Assembly (NCBI GenBank): GCA_020635905.1
Contig: JACJYV010000003.1
Location: 372,001-436,000, forward strand
Length of the DNA stretch: 64,000 bases
DNA from: Bacteroidia bacterium
Lineage (GTDB): Bacteria; Bacteroidota; Bacteroidia; J057; JADKCL01
Direction of reading: 5' to 3'
Shown here: positions 1 to 8,831 of the stretch, in pieces
Layout of the letters: the number at the start of each line of letters is the position of its first letter
Position numbering within the stretch: the first letter of the stretch is position 1
Made by a program: the position numbers and the translations under genes
Notes under the pieces: generated by a model
What the model was told of the DNA's origin: nothing
Seen by the model: only the letters and a program-made list of their open reading frames with translations
Databases searched by the model: none

Positions 1-1473
1 CAGCAGAGATTCCTGCCATTGGCGGGTATCAAAGAGGGGACGAACCGTAGGCTGAACGATGCTGTAATGTCCTTTTTTGGGCTCCAGAACGTCCCAGCTT
101 TCCATGCTGTGATTGATGGGAGCCTTGATGGTGGCCAGCGCAGCGGTTTCGTCAACCCGGTAAGAAAGCGCTACCACATTTTTCACTTTGGCCAGTCCGG
201 CGGCAAAGGTGGCGGAATCGTGGTAGTTGTAAACCGGGTTTACATCCACCATGATCAGGGTAGCCACGCCACCTGCATTCATTTCAGAAACCAGTTTCAC
301 CATGTCGCCATAATTGGCTCCGGCCTGGTTGCTGGGGGTATCCATGTCAATGGTCTTGCCGTAGTTGCCAAGCAGACTATTGATGGCATTCACCACTTCC
401 TGCATGGCCACATTATTGGAACCAGAAACCACCAGAGAGTGGCCTTTGGCACTCCAGAGCGAATCAGCGGCAGCTTTCAGTCCCTCGGCAGCACCTGCGG
501 GAGTATTTACCCCGGAAACAGGAGATTGTCCGGCTTTGGCGGCAATCAGATTATACAAGCTGAGCAGAGCGGCGCCATCCTGACCGGCATCCACAGGGAT
601 ACGCAGGTCGGCATTGGAACCAGTCAGTGAGAATATGGATTCAAACTGATAGTGTTTGCTCATTTTGGGATTTTCGGGATTTACTTTCCGCTTGGAAGAG
701 TATCCTTTGGTGAATTCCACCGGGCTGATCCAGGTACCCAGGAAGTCGGCGCCAAAACTTACCACCACATCCGCATTTTGGAATTTGTAAGTGGGGGTAA
801 CGGCAGATCCGAAATTATTCTGGTGAGCCAGGGCAATGGCGTCAATGCCGGCAGGGCTGTACTGCACGTGGGCAGAGCTTCCGGCCTGAGCCAGGAAATC
901 CTTGATAATCTTCAGGGAAACGGGGCTGTTGATGCGGGGAGTCAGAACGACCACTTTGCCGCCTCCGGCCACCGCACTGGCAACCGCTGCATCCAGGTCG
1001 GCCCAGGGGCTGGAAGGCTTTTGCATGCGGGTCGAATCATACAGATTCAGCACGGAAGCCTGACCGGTGGCGCAGACACCTCCTTTGGAGAAAGGAGAGG
1101 AAGGATTTCCTTCCACTTTGATCGGACGTCCTTCACGGGTTTTGACCAGAATACCACAACCAGCCGCGCAGGACTGGCAGGTCGAGGCATACCAGTTGGC
1201 CACCCCGGGAGTGACGGTATCGGGTTTCACCACAAAGGGGATCGCCTTTTTGACCGGAGTCTCGCAGGCAGCCAGGGCGGCCGCTGTCAGACCAAAGCCA
1301 AATATTTTCAGAAAATCCCTGCGGTTTGCTTTGACACCGAGGGACTCTTCGGAGAGGGCATCTTCCAGGGGAAGATCTTCCTTAAACTCTTTGGATTTGC
1401 CTTCCTGGTATTGGGGAGTGTTATTATACTCCTCTAACCCATTCCAGTAATCGTTCCGTTTATACTCTTCCAT
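1..1473 (-). CDS. actB: Alternative complex III subunit ActB, molybdopterin-oxidoreductase-like (partial, N-terminal 491 residues)
   Basis: This is the start of a minus-strand gene that leaves the window at position 1. Translation from the ATG at 1473 gives MEEYKRNDYWNGLEEYNN near the N-terminus, then a twin-arginine-type segment (RRDFLKIFGFGLTAAALAACE) that is the variant Tat/lipobox region typical of ActB. A Cys cluster follows (STCQSCAAGCGILVKTREG) and leads into a molybdopterin-oxidoreductase-like fold. In known alternative complex III, ActB is a large periplasmic-side subunit with iron-sulfur clusters and takes part in quinol:electron-acceptor oxidoreduction. The gene starts 25 bp after actA ends on the same strand, so the two are very probably one operon. 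Long plus-strand open frames over this region are antisense shadows. The remainder, including the ferredoxin-like part, lies outside the window. Confidence 0.9.
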   Translation of the reverse strand, partial: MEEYKRNDYWNGLEEYNNTPQYQEGKSKEFKEDLPLEDALSEESLGVKANRRDFLKIFGFGLTAAALAACETPVKKAIPFVVKPDTVTPGVANWYASTCQSCAAGCGILVKTREGRPIKVEGNPSSPFSKGGVCATGQASVLNLYDSTRMQKPSSPWADLDAAVASAVAGGGKVVVLTPRINSPVSLKIIKDFLAQAGSSAHVQYSPAGIDAIALAHQNNFGSAVTPTYKFQNADVVVSFGADFLGTWISPVEFTKGYSSKRKVNPENPKMSKHYQFESIFSLTGSNADLRIPVDAGQDGAALLSLYNLIAAKAGQSPVSGVNTPAGAAEGLKAAADSLWSAKGHSLVVSGSNNVAMQEVVNAINSLLGNYGKTIDMDTPSNQAGANYGDMVKLVSEMNAGGVATLIMVDVNPVYNYHDSATFAAGLAKVKNVVALSYRVDETAALATIKAPINHSMESWDVLEPKKGHYSIVQPTVRPLFDTRQWQESLL

Positions 1474-1498
1474 TTATATTATTGCGTATTGGACCTAA

Positions 1499-2509
1499 TT
1501 AATAGTGACAACGGGCACAGTTGGTACCTCCGATGTCTTCGACAGTTTTTACAGTAGCGGCGTCTTCACGGCCCAGGATCTTGTAAAGATCGCGGTCCAC
1601 CCGGGTTGTGCGGTGGCAGTTGATACACCATCCCATGGATAGAGGAGAGAATTGATACACCTCGTCCATGGTTTCGACCGGCCCGTGGCAGGTCTGGCAG
1701 GCAACTTTACCGGCAACCACGTGTTGCTGGTGGTTGAAGTAAGCGTGGTCGGGAAGATTGTGGATGCGCACCCATTCAACCGGCACACCAGTATCATAGG
1801 CTTCGCGGATCTTGGCGATTTCTTCCGTCCCGGTAATGGTTCCCTCTCCCACCCCGGAAGCGTTGTGGCAATTCATACACACATTCACAGAAGGAATCCA
1901 GGCATTTTTACCCAGAGAAGCCCCGCTGTGGCAGTACTGGCAATCCATTTTCAGGGTGCCTGCATGCACGGTGTGTGAGAATTTGATGGGCTGCACGGGC
2001 TGATAGCCCTGGTGAAGACCCACCCCACGGGCCGTAACGGTGAGGAAAACGATGACTCCAAAGAAGAGTACAAGGTTTCCGCCAATGGCTACCGAACGGT
2101 TTTTCAGCATCCGGCCGGTCAGGGCAAGAGTACCGCCAAAAGAATAAGCCTCTTCTCCTTCACGAACCCGGATCAGGTTGATCAGGTTGGCCGAGATGAA
2201 AACGAGGAGTACTACAACCAGAGCCAGGACCCCTACGATCACCGCCAGACTTGTGTAAACAGAGTCACGGGATACGGAAAGCGAGCCCCCGGTTGCTTCC
2301 TGCCCGATCCCAAAATTGAGATCAAGGGTTTCAATCACTTCCCCCCCGTTTGCTGCTGCATTAAAAGAAAAAATCGACCCCATGGTGGAGGCCGATGCAT
2401 CTGAAAATGCAAAGAAAAGGGACAAAAGGAGAATTGCAGGAAGAATTCGCGCAATTTTTGAGTGTATTGCTCTGCAAATAGAGTTCATATTACAGGCATC
2501 TTTTTTCAT
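1499..2509 (-). CDS. actA: Alternative complex III subunit ActA, pentaheme cytochrome c
   Basis: The 336-residue product has an N-terminal hydrophobic signal or anchor (about residues 20-40) and two further membrane-like segments (about 85-110 and 140-162). A C-terminal heme domain follows with five CXXCH motifs: CQYCH, CMNCH, CQTCH, CINCH and CARCH. That count matches ActA of alternative complex III, the membrane-anchored multiheme subunit that passes electrons from the quinol side towards cytochrome oxidase. The gene lies directly upstream of actB on the same strand, the usual first-two-genes order of the act operon. The ATG at 2509 is the first start in frame and places the hydrophobic segment near the N-terminus. 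No clear promoter was identified upstream. Confidence 0.93.
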   Translation of the reverse strand: MKKDACNMNSICRAIHSKIARILPAILLLSLFFAFSDASASTMGSIFSFNAAANGGEVIETLDLNFGIGQEATGGSLSVSRDSVYTSLAVIVGVLALVVVLLVFISANLINLIRVREGEEAYSFGGTLALTGRMLKNRSVAIGGNLVLFFGVIVFLTVTARGVGLHQGYQPVQPIKFSHTVHAGTLKMDCQYCHSGASLGKNAWIPSVNVCMNCHNASGVGEGTITGTEEIAKIREAYDTGVPVEWVRIHNLPDHAYFNHQQHVVAGKVACQTCHGPVETMDEVYQFSPLSMGWCINCHRTTRVDRDLYKILGREDAATVKTVEDIGGTNCARCHY

Positions 2510-2984
2510 TATACCGAGCGCAAGTTAATATTAGCGTAATTGAATTTCAAAGGAGTTAGTAAAGATTTTCACTAATTAAGGAGAGTTTAGAATCATTCTA
2601 AATAACACAAAATTCCTTACCAGCACTCAATATTTAAGGCAATACCATCGTTGCAGCTGATTTTCAACCTATTACCTTTCTAAAATATCAGTGTAATTTG
2701 CATAAGTGACCCCGCCAAACCCACATTTCACCCAAAAAAAATGTGAATAAAATTATTTCCTAACATCTGTCAGGACGGGGTTTTCGGGGATTTTTAACCA
2801 AAAATTAAGACAGAGTTTTAAGGATTTACCTCGAGCCCCTGTCTGAGAAGTTCGGGTTGGTAGGAATATCACACAAAATGGGGGTTGAAATGGGAAAATC
2901 CAGGGGGGTAATCATGCTTAAAACCAATCCCGGAATGGCTCCAATTCTCATTTGAAGTTTAGCGGTTTTAGAGATAAATTGAGG
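2510..2984. other. AT-rich gene-free leader of the act operon
   Basis: This stretch lies between the actA start and the MITE-like repeats. It is AT-rich and has no convincing coding frame. It probably holds the promoter of the minus-strand actA-actB operon, but I could not identify a specific promoter or terminator. Confidence 0.5.
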
Positions 2985-3344
2985 GGACCTCTGAAAGCAA
3001 AGAAGATCAAGGCGGACGCAGGTGAAGAAAGCGCAGTTTACTCCCGTAAATGAGCATTTCTGAACCAGGTCCAACGCAGAGATTCGAAGTTTAAAGACCT
3101 CCAGGGGAGCTTCAAAAACAAAGAAGATCAAGGCGGACGCAGGTGAAGAAAGCGCAGTTTACTAAGGTAAATGAGCATTTCTGAACCAGGTCCAACGCAG
3201 AGATTCGAAGTTTAAAGACCTCCAGGGGAGCTTCAAAAACAAAGAAGATCAAGGCGGACGCAGGTGAAGAAAGCGCAGTTTACTAAGGTTAATGAGCATT
3301 TCTGAACCAGGTCCAACGCAGAGATTCGAAGTTTTTGGAGATCC
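2985..3344. repeat. Tandem MITE-like repeat, about three copies of a 121-bp unit
   Basis: The core beginning CAAAGAAGATCAAGGCGG starts at 2998, 3119 and 3240, an exact 121-bp period. Every copy contains the block GAGCATTTCTGAACCAGGTC and a small hairpin, TTTAC-loop-GTAAA, whose four-base loop differs between copies (TCCC, TAAG). The outer ends look like imperfect terminal inverted repeats: GGACCTCTGAAAGC on the left at 2985 and GTTTTTGGAGATCC on the right, ending at 3344. A solitary diverged copy lies at 45928-46043. No transposase is encoded here. A non-autonomous mobile element is the likeliest reading, but this is inference. Confidence 0.75.
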
Positions 3345-3371
3345 TTTCTGAACCAAAAAACATTACTCAAA

Positions 3372-4805
3372 ATGCCCCCTCTGAATCCCCTCTCCTTGCG
3401 GATCGCAGGCCTGATGGCCCTGTTTTCCCTATTCTTCACCACCCTCCCTGCCCAGTCAAAGTCCCCCAAAAACGACCTGCAAATGACCGTTTACCTTTCC
3501 TGCCACCCGGCAGAATCTGATTCCCTCAATCAGTTGCGGGAATTGCTGCGGGGCAAAGGGGTGCAAATCATCGAAGGATTGGCCGTGAGCCAGCAAACCG
3601 TTCAGGAGTCCGAACTCAGGGCCCGCCTCATTCAGTCTGATTACATCATTACCCTGCTGAGCGAAAAATACCTGGCTTCTGAAATCACCATGTCTGAATT
3701 CAGTCTGATGTGGGATTCCCCTGATATCCAGGATGTAATGATTGCGGGTACCCAGGATAAATTCATGCCCCTGTTGTGCGGAGCCCCTTCCATCTTTGAT
3801 GTATTTCGCAAGGAAAAAGCACACAGGTTCAGGTTGTACTGGCAGGAAAAATGCCGCCAGGGCAAATCTCAGGCCCAAAACGCCCTCTCTCCCACCCTCT
3901 GTAAGGAAATCCAGTACGACCAGGCCGACCTGCTCGAATTTCTACTGGATCACCTGGTTTTTCACCTGAATGACCACCGCCGCGAGGGGTATGTCAAACT
4001 CTTTCGGGTGATTGACGACCGGCAAAATAAGCTGAATAATGTGCTGAAAAAGCTGCAATCCCTGGAAGGCCCCGACCTGGCCTTCGAATGGGAACAGGTC
4101 GCCAAAGACTGGCCCGACAACCGCTACCTCGAATTTGAAAAGGCAAAAGCCATCGCTTTTGAGGGCGAAACAGAGGAAACTTTCGCCGCTTTTTGCCAGC
4201 GCTATCCCTCCTTTGCCGACGGCTATTTTATGGCGGGTCAGATGGTGATTTTCTTTGGGCATGGCGTCCCGGGCGAATGGGAAAAAGGCCTGAAATGGAT
4301 CAAAAAAGGCATTCACCTGGATCCCGCCCGCGGAAATTTCACCCTGGGGCAAATCTTTCTCGACCTCGACCAGATGGATCCCGGGCCAGATCTTCCCAAA
4401 TCCCCTTATGATTCTGCTTACAAGTACTTTTCCAAAGCCATTTCCCAATCCCCTTTGAATCCCGATTACCAGTTTGCCTGGGCTGACCTGTTGCGTGAAC
4501 ATTTTCCCAATCAAAAAGCCAAAGCAGTGGAAGCCTACCAAAAAGGCATTCAGCTGGCTCCAGAGCGGGTTTTCGAGTTAAATCAGGGCATGATTTTGCT
4601 GGATGAATTTCAAAAACTGATGGATTATTATGAAAAAAGGCTGGATGAAGCTCCCGCAGATCCTGACCGGGTTTTTGACCTGTATTTTCTGTTGCGGCAA
4701 TATAAGTTGGATAAGAAGCTGGAAAAGGAACTGAAGCTGTCCATTACGGCGCTTGATCCCGCTTTTGATGTGGAAAGCAGCTATGAAAGGAGGGCCGCCA
4801 AATGA
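3372..4805 (+). CDS. Exported TIR-like domain protein with C-terminal TPR repeats (477 aa)
   Basis: Residues 8-29 form a signal-peptide-like hydrophobic stretch ending in a plausible cleavage site (TLPAQS). Residues about 36-165 resemble a TIR domain: a degenerate first strand (TVYLSC), a central ADFVLL-like strand (SDYIITLLSEKYLAS) and a Glu at position 109 in the place where NAD-cleaving TIR domains carry their catalytic glutamate (TMSEF). The rest, about 200-470, is a series of helical TPR-like repeats. The stop codon overlaps the start of the next gene by four bases (ATGA), so the two are translationally coupled. That neighbour is a clear paralogue with a better-preserved TIR core. The start lies only 27 bp downstream of the repeat array. 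The TIR assignment is moderate here, because the FLSYS-type motif is eroded. The function is unknown. Confidence 0.75.
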   Translation: MPPLNPLSLRIAGLMALFSLFFTTLPAQSKSPKNDLQMTVYLSCHPAESDSLNQLRELLRGKGVQIIEGLAVSQQTVQESELRARLIQSDYIITLLSEKYLASEITMSEFSLMWDSPDIQDVMIAGTQDKFMPLLCGAPSIFDVFRKEKAHRFRLYWQEKCRQGKSQAQNALSPTLCKEIQYDQADLLEFLLDHLVFHLNDHRREGYVKLFRVIDDRQNKLNNVLKKLQSLEGPDLAFEWEQVAKDWPDNRYLEFEKAKAIAFEGETEETFAAFCQRYPSFADGYFMAGQMVIFFGHGVPGEWEKGLKWIKKGIHLDPARGNFTLGQIFLDLDQMDPGPDLPKSPYDSAYKYFSKAISQSPLNPDYQFAWADLLREHFPNQKAKAVEAYQKGIQLAPERVFELNQGMILLDEFQKLMDYYEKRLDEAPADPDRVFDLYFLLRQYKLDKKLEKELKLSITALDPAFDVESSYERRAAK

Positions 4806-6199
4806 AACGGACCTTCCCCTACCCTGTCACCCTGGGCCTGATGGCATTGATGGTCGGCCTGCTTGCGCCTGTCTTGTCGCGGGCCCAGACTGCATCCAAA
4901 GGATACACCTCCGCCGTGAAGGTTCATGGCAGCATCTTTCTTTCGTATTCCTGGCGCAATGCCAAAGAGGCAGAGGCCATCGACTCCCTTTTTCACAGCC
5001 GGGGCATCGTCCTGCTGCGGGATACGCGCGAAATGGGCCTCAAATCCAAAACCGAGGAATACATGGCCCGCACCAAAACCGCAGATTTTGTGCTGCTTTT
5101 GCTCAGCGAGGCCTTTCTCAAATCACCCAACACCATGTTTGAGATCATGACCATGTGGGAATCTCCCGATATCAAACGACGTTTTTTGCCGGTTTTGGTG
5201 GGGGAATCTCCCGAATCTCTGGTGGGCAAACAAAAGGATATTGAAGCGTTTTGGGATGGAATTTCCAAAGATTACCAAAAAGACCTGAAACTCGACGTGG
5301 TAACCCAACACGACCGCGACCGGGTAAAACGCTGTGCAGACATCCGCAAGATGGTGCCCGAAATCATGGAATACATGCGCAAAAACCCGGTTTTTGAGTA
5401 TCAGAAACTGGTTTCTGCCAGATTTCAACCCGTTTTTGAGAAAATCACGGCCCGCGAAACTGAACTGAGGAAGGCGATCGAATTTGTGGGAACGCACTAC
5501 GAAAATGATCCAGACCCGGGTTTTGACAGCCTGTTGCAGGTATTTCCGGGAAATATGCACGTGCTGGTGGCCAAAATGACCCAAACCAGCGATCCCTCTT
5601 TGCGGACCCAGCGTTTTGAGGAATTGGTCACCCGCTATCCTCACTTTGGACAACCCTGGTTTGACCAGGGCATTTCTATGGCCTTCATGGGTGAGGTGGA
5701 GGAAGGCCTGAAAACCATCCGCAGGGGCATCAGACTTGACCGGAAAAATGGGTACGAAACCTGTGCTCTGGTGCACCAGTATTCCACCTACCAAATGGAT
5801 TCAGCCAGCCATTATTACCGTCTTGCGCTGGAGGAAGCTCCCGGTGATGTCAATCTGCTGACCGAATATGCCGGGTTTTTCAACCAGGAATTTCCCCAAA
5901 ATCCCTTCGCCCTGCGCAAATTCCTGCTGCTGTACGCCCAGACCATCGAAACAGAACCTGAGATCTGGATTCCTTATTTTGAGGACGAAACCCACGGAGA
6001 TTTTCAAAAATACGATGATGGCCTGGACGAATTGATCAAAGAAACTTCCCCAAACGACCTCAAAAACAGTCTGAAGGTCCTGCAATACATCCTGTATGTT
6101 TTCCATGACCAACCCGATCACCCGGAATTAAAGGAAGCCCTCATGCGGGAAGCCCCCCATCTGCCCTGGAAGGAATATGAGACAGCTCTGGGTGAGTAG
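4802..6199 (+). CDS. Exported TIR domain protein with C-terminal TPR repeats (465 aa)
   Basis: The N-terminus (residues 1-29, ending LAPVLSRAQT) is a convincing signal peptide. Residues about 43-165 form a TIR domain: GSIFLSYSWRNAKEAE is the first strand and box 1, LLRDTREM the region of box 2, and FVLLLLSEAFLKSP leads to Glu114 (TMFE), the expected NADase-type glutamate position. The C-terminal 280 residues are TPR-like helical repeats. TIR domains are usually cytoplasmic (immunity adaptors or NAD hydrolases), so a secretion signal is unusual. The gene overlaps its upstream paralogue by 4 bp. Its last codons abut a simple-repeat tract beginning at 6192. Biochemical activity cannot be decided from sequence. 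Confidence 0.85.
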   Translation: MKRTFPYPVTLGLMALMVGLLAPVLSRAQTASKGYTSAVKVHGSIFLSYSWRNAKEAEAIDSLFHSRGIVLLRDTREMGLKSKTEEYMARTKTADFVLLLLSEAFLKSPNTMFEIMTMWESPDIKRRFLPVLVGESPESLVGKQKDIEAFWDGISKDYQKDLKLDVVTQHDRDRVKRCADIRKMVPEIMEYMRKNPVFEYQKLVSARFQPVFEKITARETELRKAIEFVGTHYENDPDPGFDSLLQVFPGNMHVLVAKMTQTSDPSLRTQRFEELVTRYPHFGQPWFDQGISMAFMGEVEEGLKTIRRGIRLDRKNGYETCALVHQYSTYQMDSASHYYRLALEEAPGDVNLLTEYAGFFNQEFPQNPFALRKFLLLYAQTIETEPEIWIPYFEDETHGDFQKYDDGLDELIKETSPNDLKNSLKVLQYILYVFHDQPDHPELKEALMREAPHLPWKEYETALGE

Positions 6200-6410
6200 C
6201 GAGTCTTGAGTAGCGAGTAGCGAGTAGCGAGTCTTGGGTAGCGAGTAGCGAGACTTGAGTTGCGAGTAGCGGGATTTGAGTAGCGAGTAGCGAGATTCGG
6301 GTAGTGAGCCTGGGGCCAAATTTCAAAACGGTAAACTGTAAACCGCAAACCGTAAACCGTAAACCGTAAACTGTAAACCGTAATCCCGATAGCTTTCGGG
6401 AGTAAACTGT
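6192..6410. repeat. Composite simple repeat A: GAGTAGC tract, GTAAACC heptads and a CCCGATAGC hairpin
   Basis: Variants of GAGTAGCGAGT run from 6192 to about 6305. From 6331, heptads close to GTAAACC follow and end in the near-palindrome CCCGATAGCTTTCGGG at 6385-6400, flanked by GTAAT and AGTAAACTG. The same heptad-plus-hairpin arrangement recurs at 9669-9724 and 15701-15776. The tract fills the whole gap between the TIR gene and the ispG stop codon. Confidence 0.85.
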
Positions 6411-8387
6411 CTACACCTCGACCCACTTCCCGTCTGCTTTGATCAGATCAATCAGCAGATCGACCGCCACCGCCGTTTTTACCCCTTTTTCCACCACTTC
6501 CTGGCCGCGGTAAAGGGCAATTTTATCGGGTCCCACGCCCACGTAGCCATAATCGGCATCGGCCATTTCACCCGGACCATTCACGATGCAGCCCATAATG
6601 CCGATTTTCACCCCTTTGAGGTGCTCGGTACGTTTGCGGATGCGGGCCGTGGTTTCCTGCAGATCAAATAAGGTGCGGCCACAGGAAGGACAGGAAATGT
6701 ATTCCGTTTTGGTGATGCGCATGCGGCCCGCCTGCAGGATGCCAAATGCCGTACGGTTCACCGTTTCGCTGCCGGGTCCCAGCCACAGGCCATCCAGCAA
6801 TCCGTCGATCACCAGAGGTGCAACCTGGGAGGTGAGATACAACTGAACCTGACTGTCGCGGGTGAGGCGGTATTTTTCGGGTAAATGATCGTCGTTATAA
6901 AAGGAGAATGATTCGGGAGCCTGGGTACAAAGGATCACAGGATTGGTCAGTTTCAGTCTTTTCAATTCTGCGAAGAGACTCCTGTAATAATAAGGTGCTT
7001 CCCTCCCATCGCACTCCGCCACCAAAACAGCCTCTGCAGGAATGAGATTTTCAGGATTTTTCAAATCGGCCGGGCTGACCCGCACAAAATTGAGGCGGGG
7101 ATGAAAATCATCTGCTGCATATAATTCGGCCAGATTTCGGTAAAACGGGAAAGCGGATTCCTTGTGGCGCAGCAGATTCCAGGTGGGATAATCGTAAATG
7201 GGTTTCAGGCCGCCCGGCAGATCAAAGGCAGGCAATTTATCGCCCAGGTAGATGTAATCCGCGGCCATGTCGGAAAAGGAATATTTATCCAACGCCTCTG
7301 CATAGGTATAGCCAATTTCGGCCAGGTGGGCCCGGGTAAGGGTGCGTCCGGCATAGTCGGCCAAAACGCGGGGCACCTGATCGTGGCCCAGATTTTCCAT
7401 TGTATGACTGGCCCGGCGGCGGAAAGCAAACGGATCGACCGGGTTTTCAGGGTTTTGCAGGGGTTGATAATCCTCAGAAAGGGATGCCTGCGCATAATTG
7501 ACAAGAAACTGGGCCACAGGAGATTCATACTCAGGCTCTTCCGTGAGCGAAACCCGTACCGTGTCGCCAATGCCGTCGATCAGCAGGGTGGAAATGCCCA
7601 GGGCAGATTTGATGCGTCCATCCTCCCCTTCGCCTGCCTCGGTAACGCCCAGGTGGAGGGGATAAACTGCGCCGTTTTCCAGCATCTGGTGCATAAGGTG
7701 GCGATAGGCCTGCACCATGATCTGCGGATTGGAGGCCTTCATGGAAATCACGATTTCCCGGTAATCATTGGCTTCGCAAATGCGCAAAAATTCCAGAGCG
7801 CTTTCCACCATGCCCAGGGGGGTATCGCCGTAGCGGCTCATGATGCGGTCTGAAAGGGAACCGTGGTTGGTGCCAATGCGCATGGCCGCACCGTGCTCCT
7901 TACACAATTCCACCAGGGGCAAAAAGCGTTTGGCGATGCGTTCCAGTTCGGCCTCGTATTGTTCATCTGTGTATTCGATGAACTTGAATTTCTTTTTGTC
8001 GGCGTAGTTTCCCGGATTTACCCTCACTTTTTCCACGATTTTGGCTGCCACCTCAGCCGCATTGGGAGTAAAGTGGATGTCGGCCACCAGGGGCACGTTG
8101 CAACCCACCTCCCGCAAACCTTTGCGGATCAGTTCCAGGTTCTGGGCCTCCTTAATCGAGGGCGCCGTAATGCGCACATATTCGCTGCCCGACTCCACCA
8201 TGCGCAGGGACTGGGCAATGGTGCCCGCGGTGTCCATGGTGTCGGTGGTGGTCATGGATTGGATGCGAATGGGTTGATTTCCGCCCAAAGGAATGCCGCC
8301 AATATTTACCTCCAGAGAAGGAATTCGCTGGTAGGCAAACAGGTTCAGGCAGTAGGTTTTTTCTTCAAGACGGGTCGCATTCTCCAT
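6411..8387 (-). CDS. ispG: 4-hydroxy-3-methylbut-2-enyl diphosphate synthase, large (insert-containing) form
   Basis: IspG (GcpE) converts methylerythritol cyclodiphosphate to HMBPP, the penultimate step of the MEP isoprenoid pathway, using a [4Fe-4S] cluster. The N-terminal TIM-barrel motifs are clear (GGNQPIRIQSMTTTDT, PLVADIHF, VRVNPGN). The C-terminal reductase-like domain has the cluster-binding cysteines in CPSCGR and MGCIVNGPGE. At 658 aa the protein is far longer than the ~370-aa proteobacterial enzyme. It carries the central insert domain (about residues 270-500) known from Bacteroidetes, Chlamydiae and plants. The ATG at 8387 places the family's first conserved motif about 30 residues in. 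The gene stands alone between repeat-rich spacers. Confidence 0.97.
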   Translation of the reverse strand: MENATRLEEKTYCLNLFAYQRIPSLEVNIGGIPLGGNQPIRIQSMTTTDTMDTAGTIAQSLRMVESGSEYVRITAPSIKEAQNLELIRKGLREVGCNVPLVADIHFTPNAAEVAAKIVEKVRVNPGNYADKKKFKFIEYTDEQYEAELERIAKRFLPLVELCKEHGAAMRIGTNHGSLSDRIMSRYGDTPLGMVESALEFLRICEANDYREIVISMKASNPQIMVQAYRHLMHQMLENGAVYPLHLGVTEAGEGEDGRIKSALGISTLLIDGIGDTVRVSLTEEPEYESPVAQFLVNYAQASLSEDYQPLQNPENPVDPFAFRRRASHTMENLGHDQVPRVLADYAGRTLTRAHLAEIGYTYAEALDKYSFSDMAADYIYLGDKLPAFDLPGGLKPIYDYPTWNLLRHKESAFPFYRNLAELYAADDFHPRLNFVRVSPADLKNPENLIPAEAVLVAECDGREAPYYYRSLFAELKRLKLTNPVILCTQAPESFSFYNDDHLPEKYRLTRDSQVQLYLTSQVAPLVIDGLLDGLWLGPGSETVNRTAFGILQAGRMRITKTEYISCPSCGRTLFDLQETTARIRKRTEHLKGVKIGIMGCIVNGPGEMADADYGYVGVGPDKIALYRGQEVVEKGVKTAVAVDLLIDLIKADGKWVEV

Positions 8388-8616
8388 GGATTGAAAATCA
8401 GATGATCAGGGTACAAATTTAAACACTATCTGCGGTTTGGTTCAGGAGAATTTTATTTTGTTAAATTTTCCTGCCTGATTAACGATTGGGGAGGGGAAAA
8501 GTTGGGGGGGGGAGTATCGCAAAGAGCGTAGCCATGGTGGATCGCAGGGATTAGGGGTGCGAATAGGTTTGGGGGGATTTTAAAAATGGCAGGAATAATA
8601 CCCAAAAGTGAAAAAA

Positions 8617-8717
8617 GCCCCGGAGGGGCGAATCCCGGGTAGTGTTGGATGAAATGTGGAAAAAGCCCCAGCGGGGCGAATCCTTAGCGTCATGCATAGG
8701 AGCCGCCCCTCCGGGGC
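8617..8717. repeat. REP-like G+C hairpins (three copies) in a 444-bp spacer
   Basis: Three short perfect or near-perfect hairpins occur at 8617-8629 (GCCCCGGAGGGGC), 8665-8677 (GCCCCAGCGGGGC) and 8705-8717 (GCCCCTCCGGGGC). The first two share the flanks AAAAAG before and GAATCC after. The third is the reverse orientation of the first. They resemble REP elements. The rest of the spacer 8388-8831 has no convincing gene; small open frames here are built from the repeats. Confidence 0.75.
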
Positions 8718-8831
8718 TATTGGGTCGGGATTGATCTTTCCTACCTGGGAGACGCACCTCTGGTGCTCAACTTCCTTGCATCCATTCAGAATTCCCATCC
8801 CCAATTTCAGCCAGTTTATGCCAAAATTCCC

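Noticed and set aside
19..1437. Plus-strand open frames of 203 and 261 aa
   Set aside because: They are antisense shadows of actB, whose minus-strand translation shows clear family motifs.
2826..3469. Small minus-strand open frames containing repeated FTCVRLDLLCF-type peptides
   Set aside because: They are translations of the 121-bp repeat unit, with no start context or domain.
8551..8804. Minus-strand open frames of 68 and 74 aa
   Set aside because: They are made from the GCCCC-type hairpins and overlap each other in different frames.
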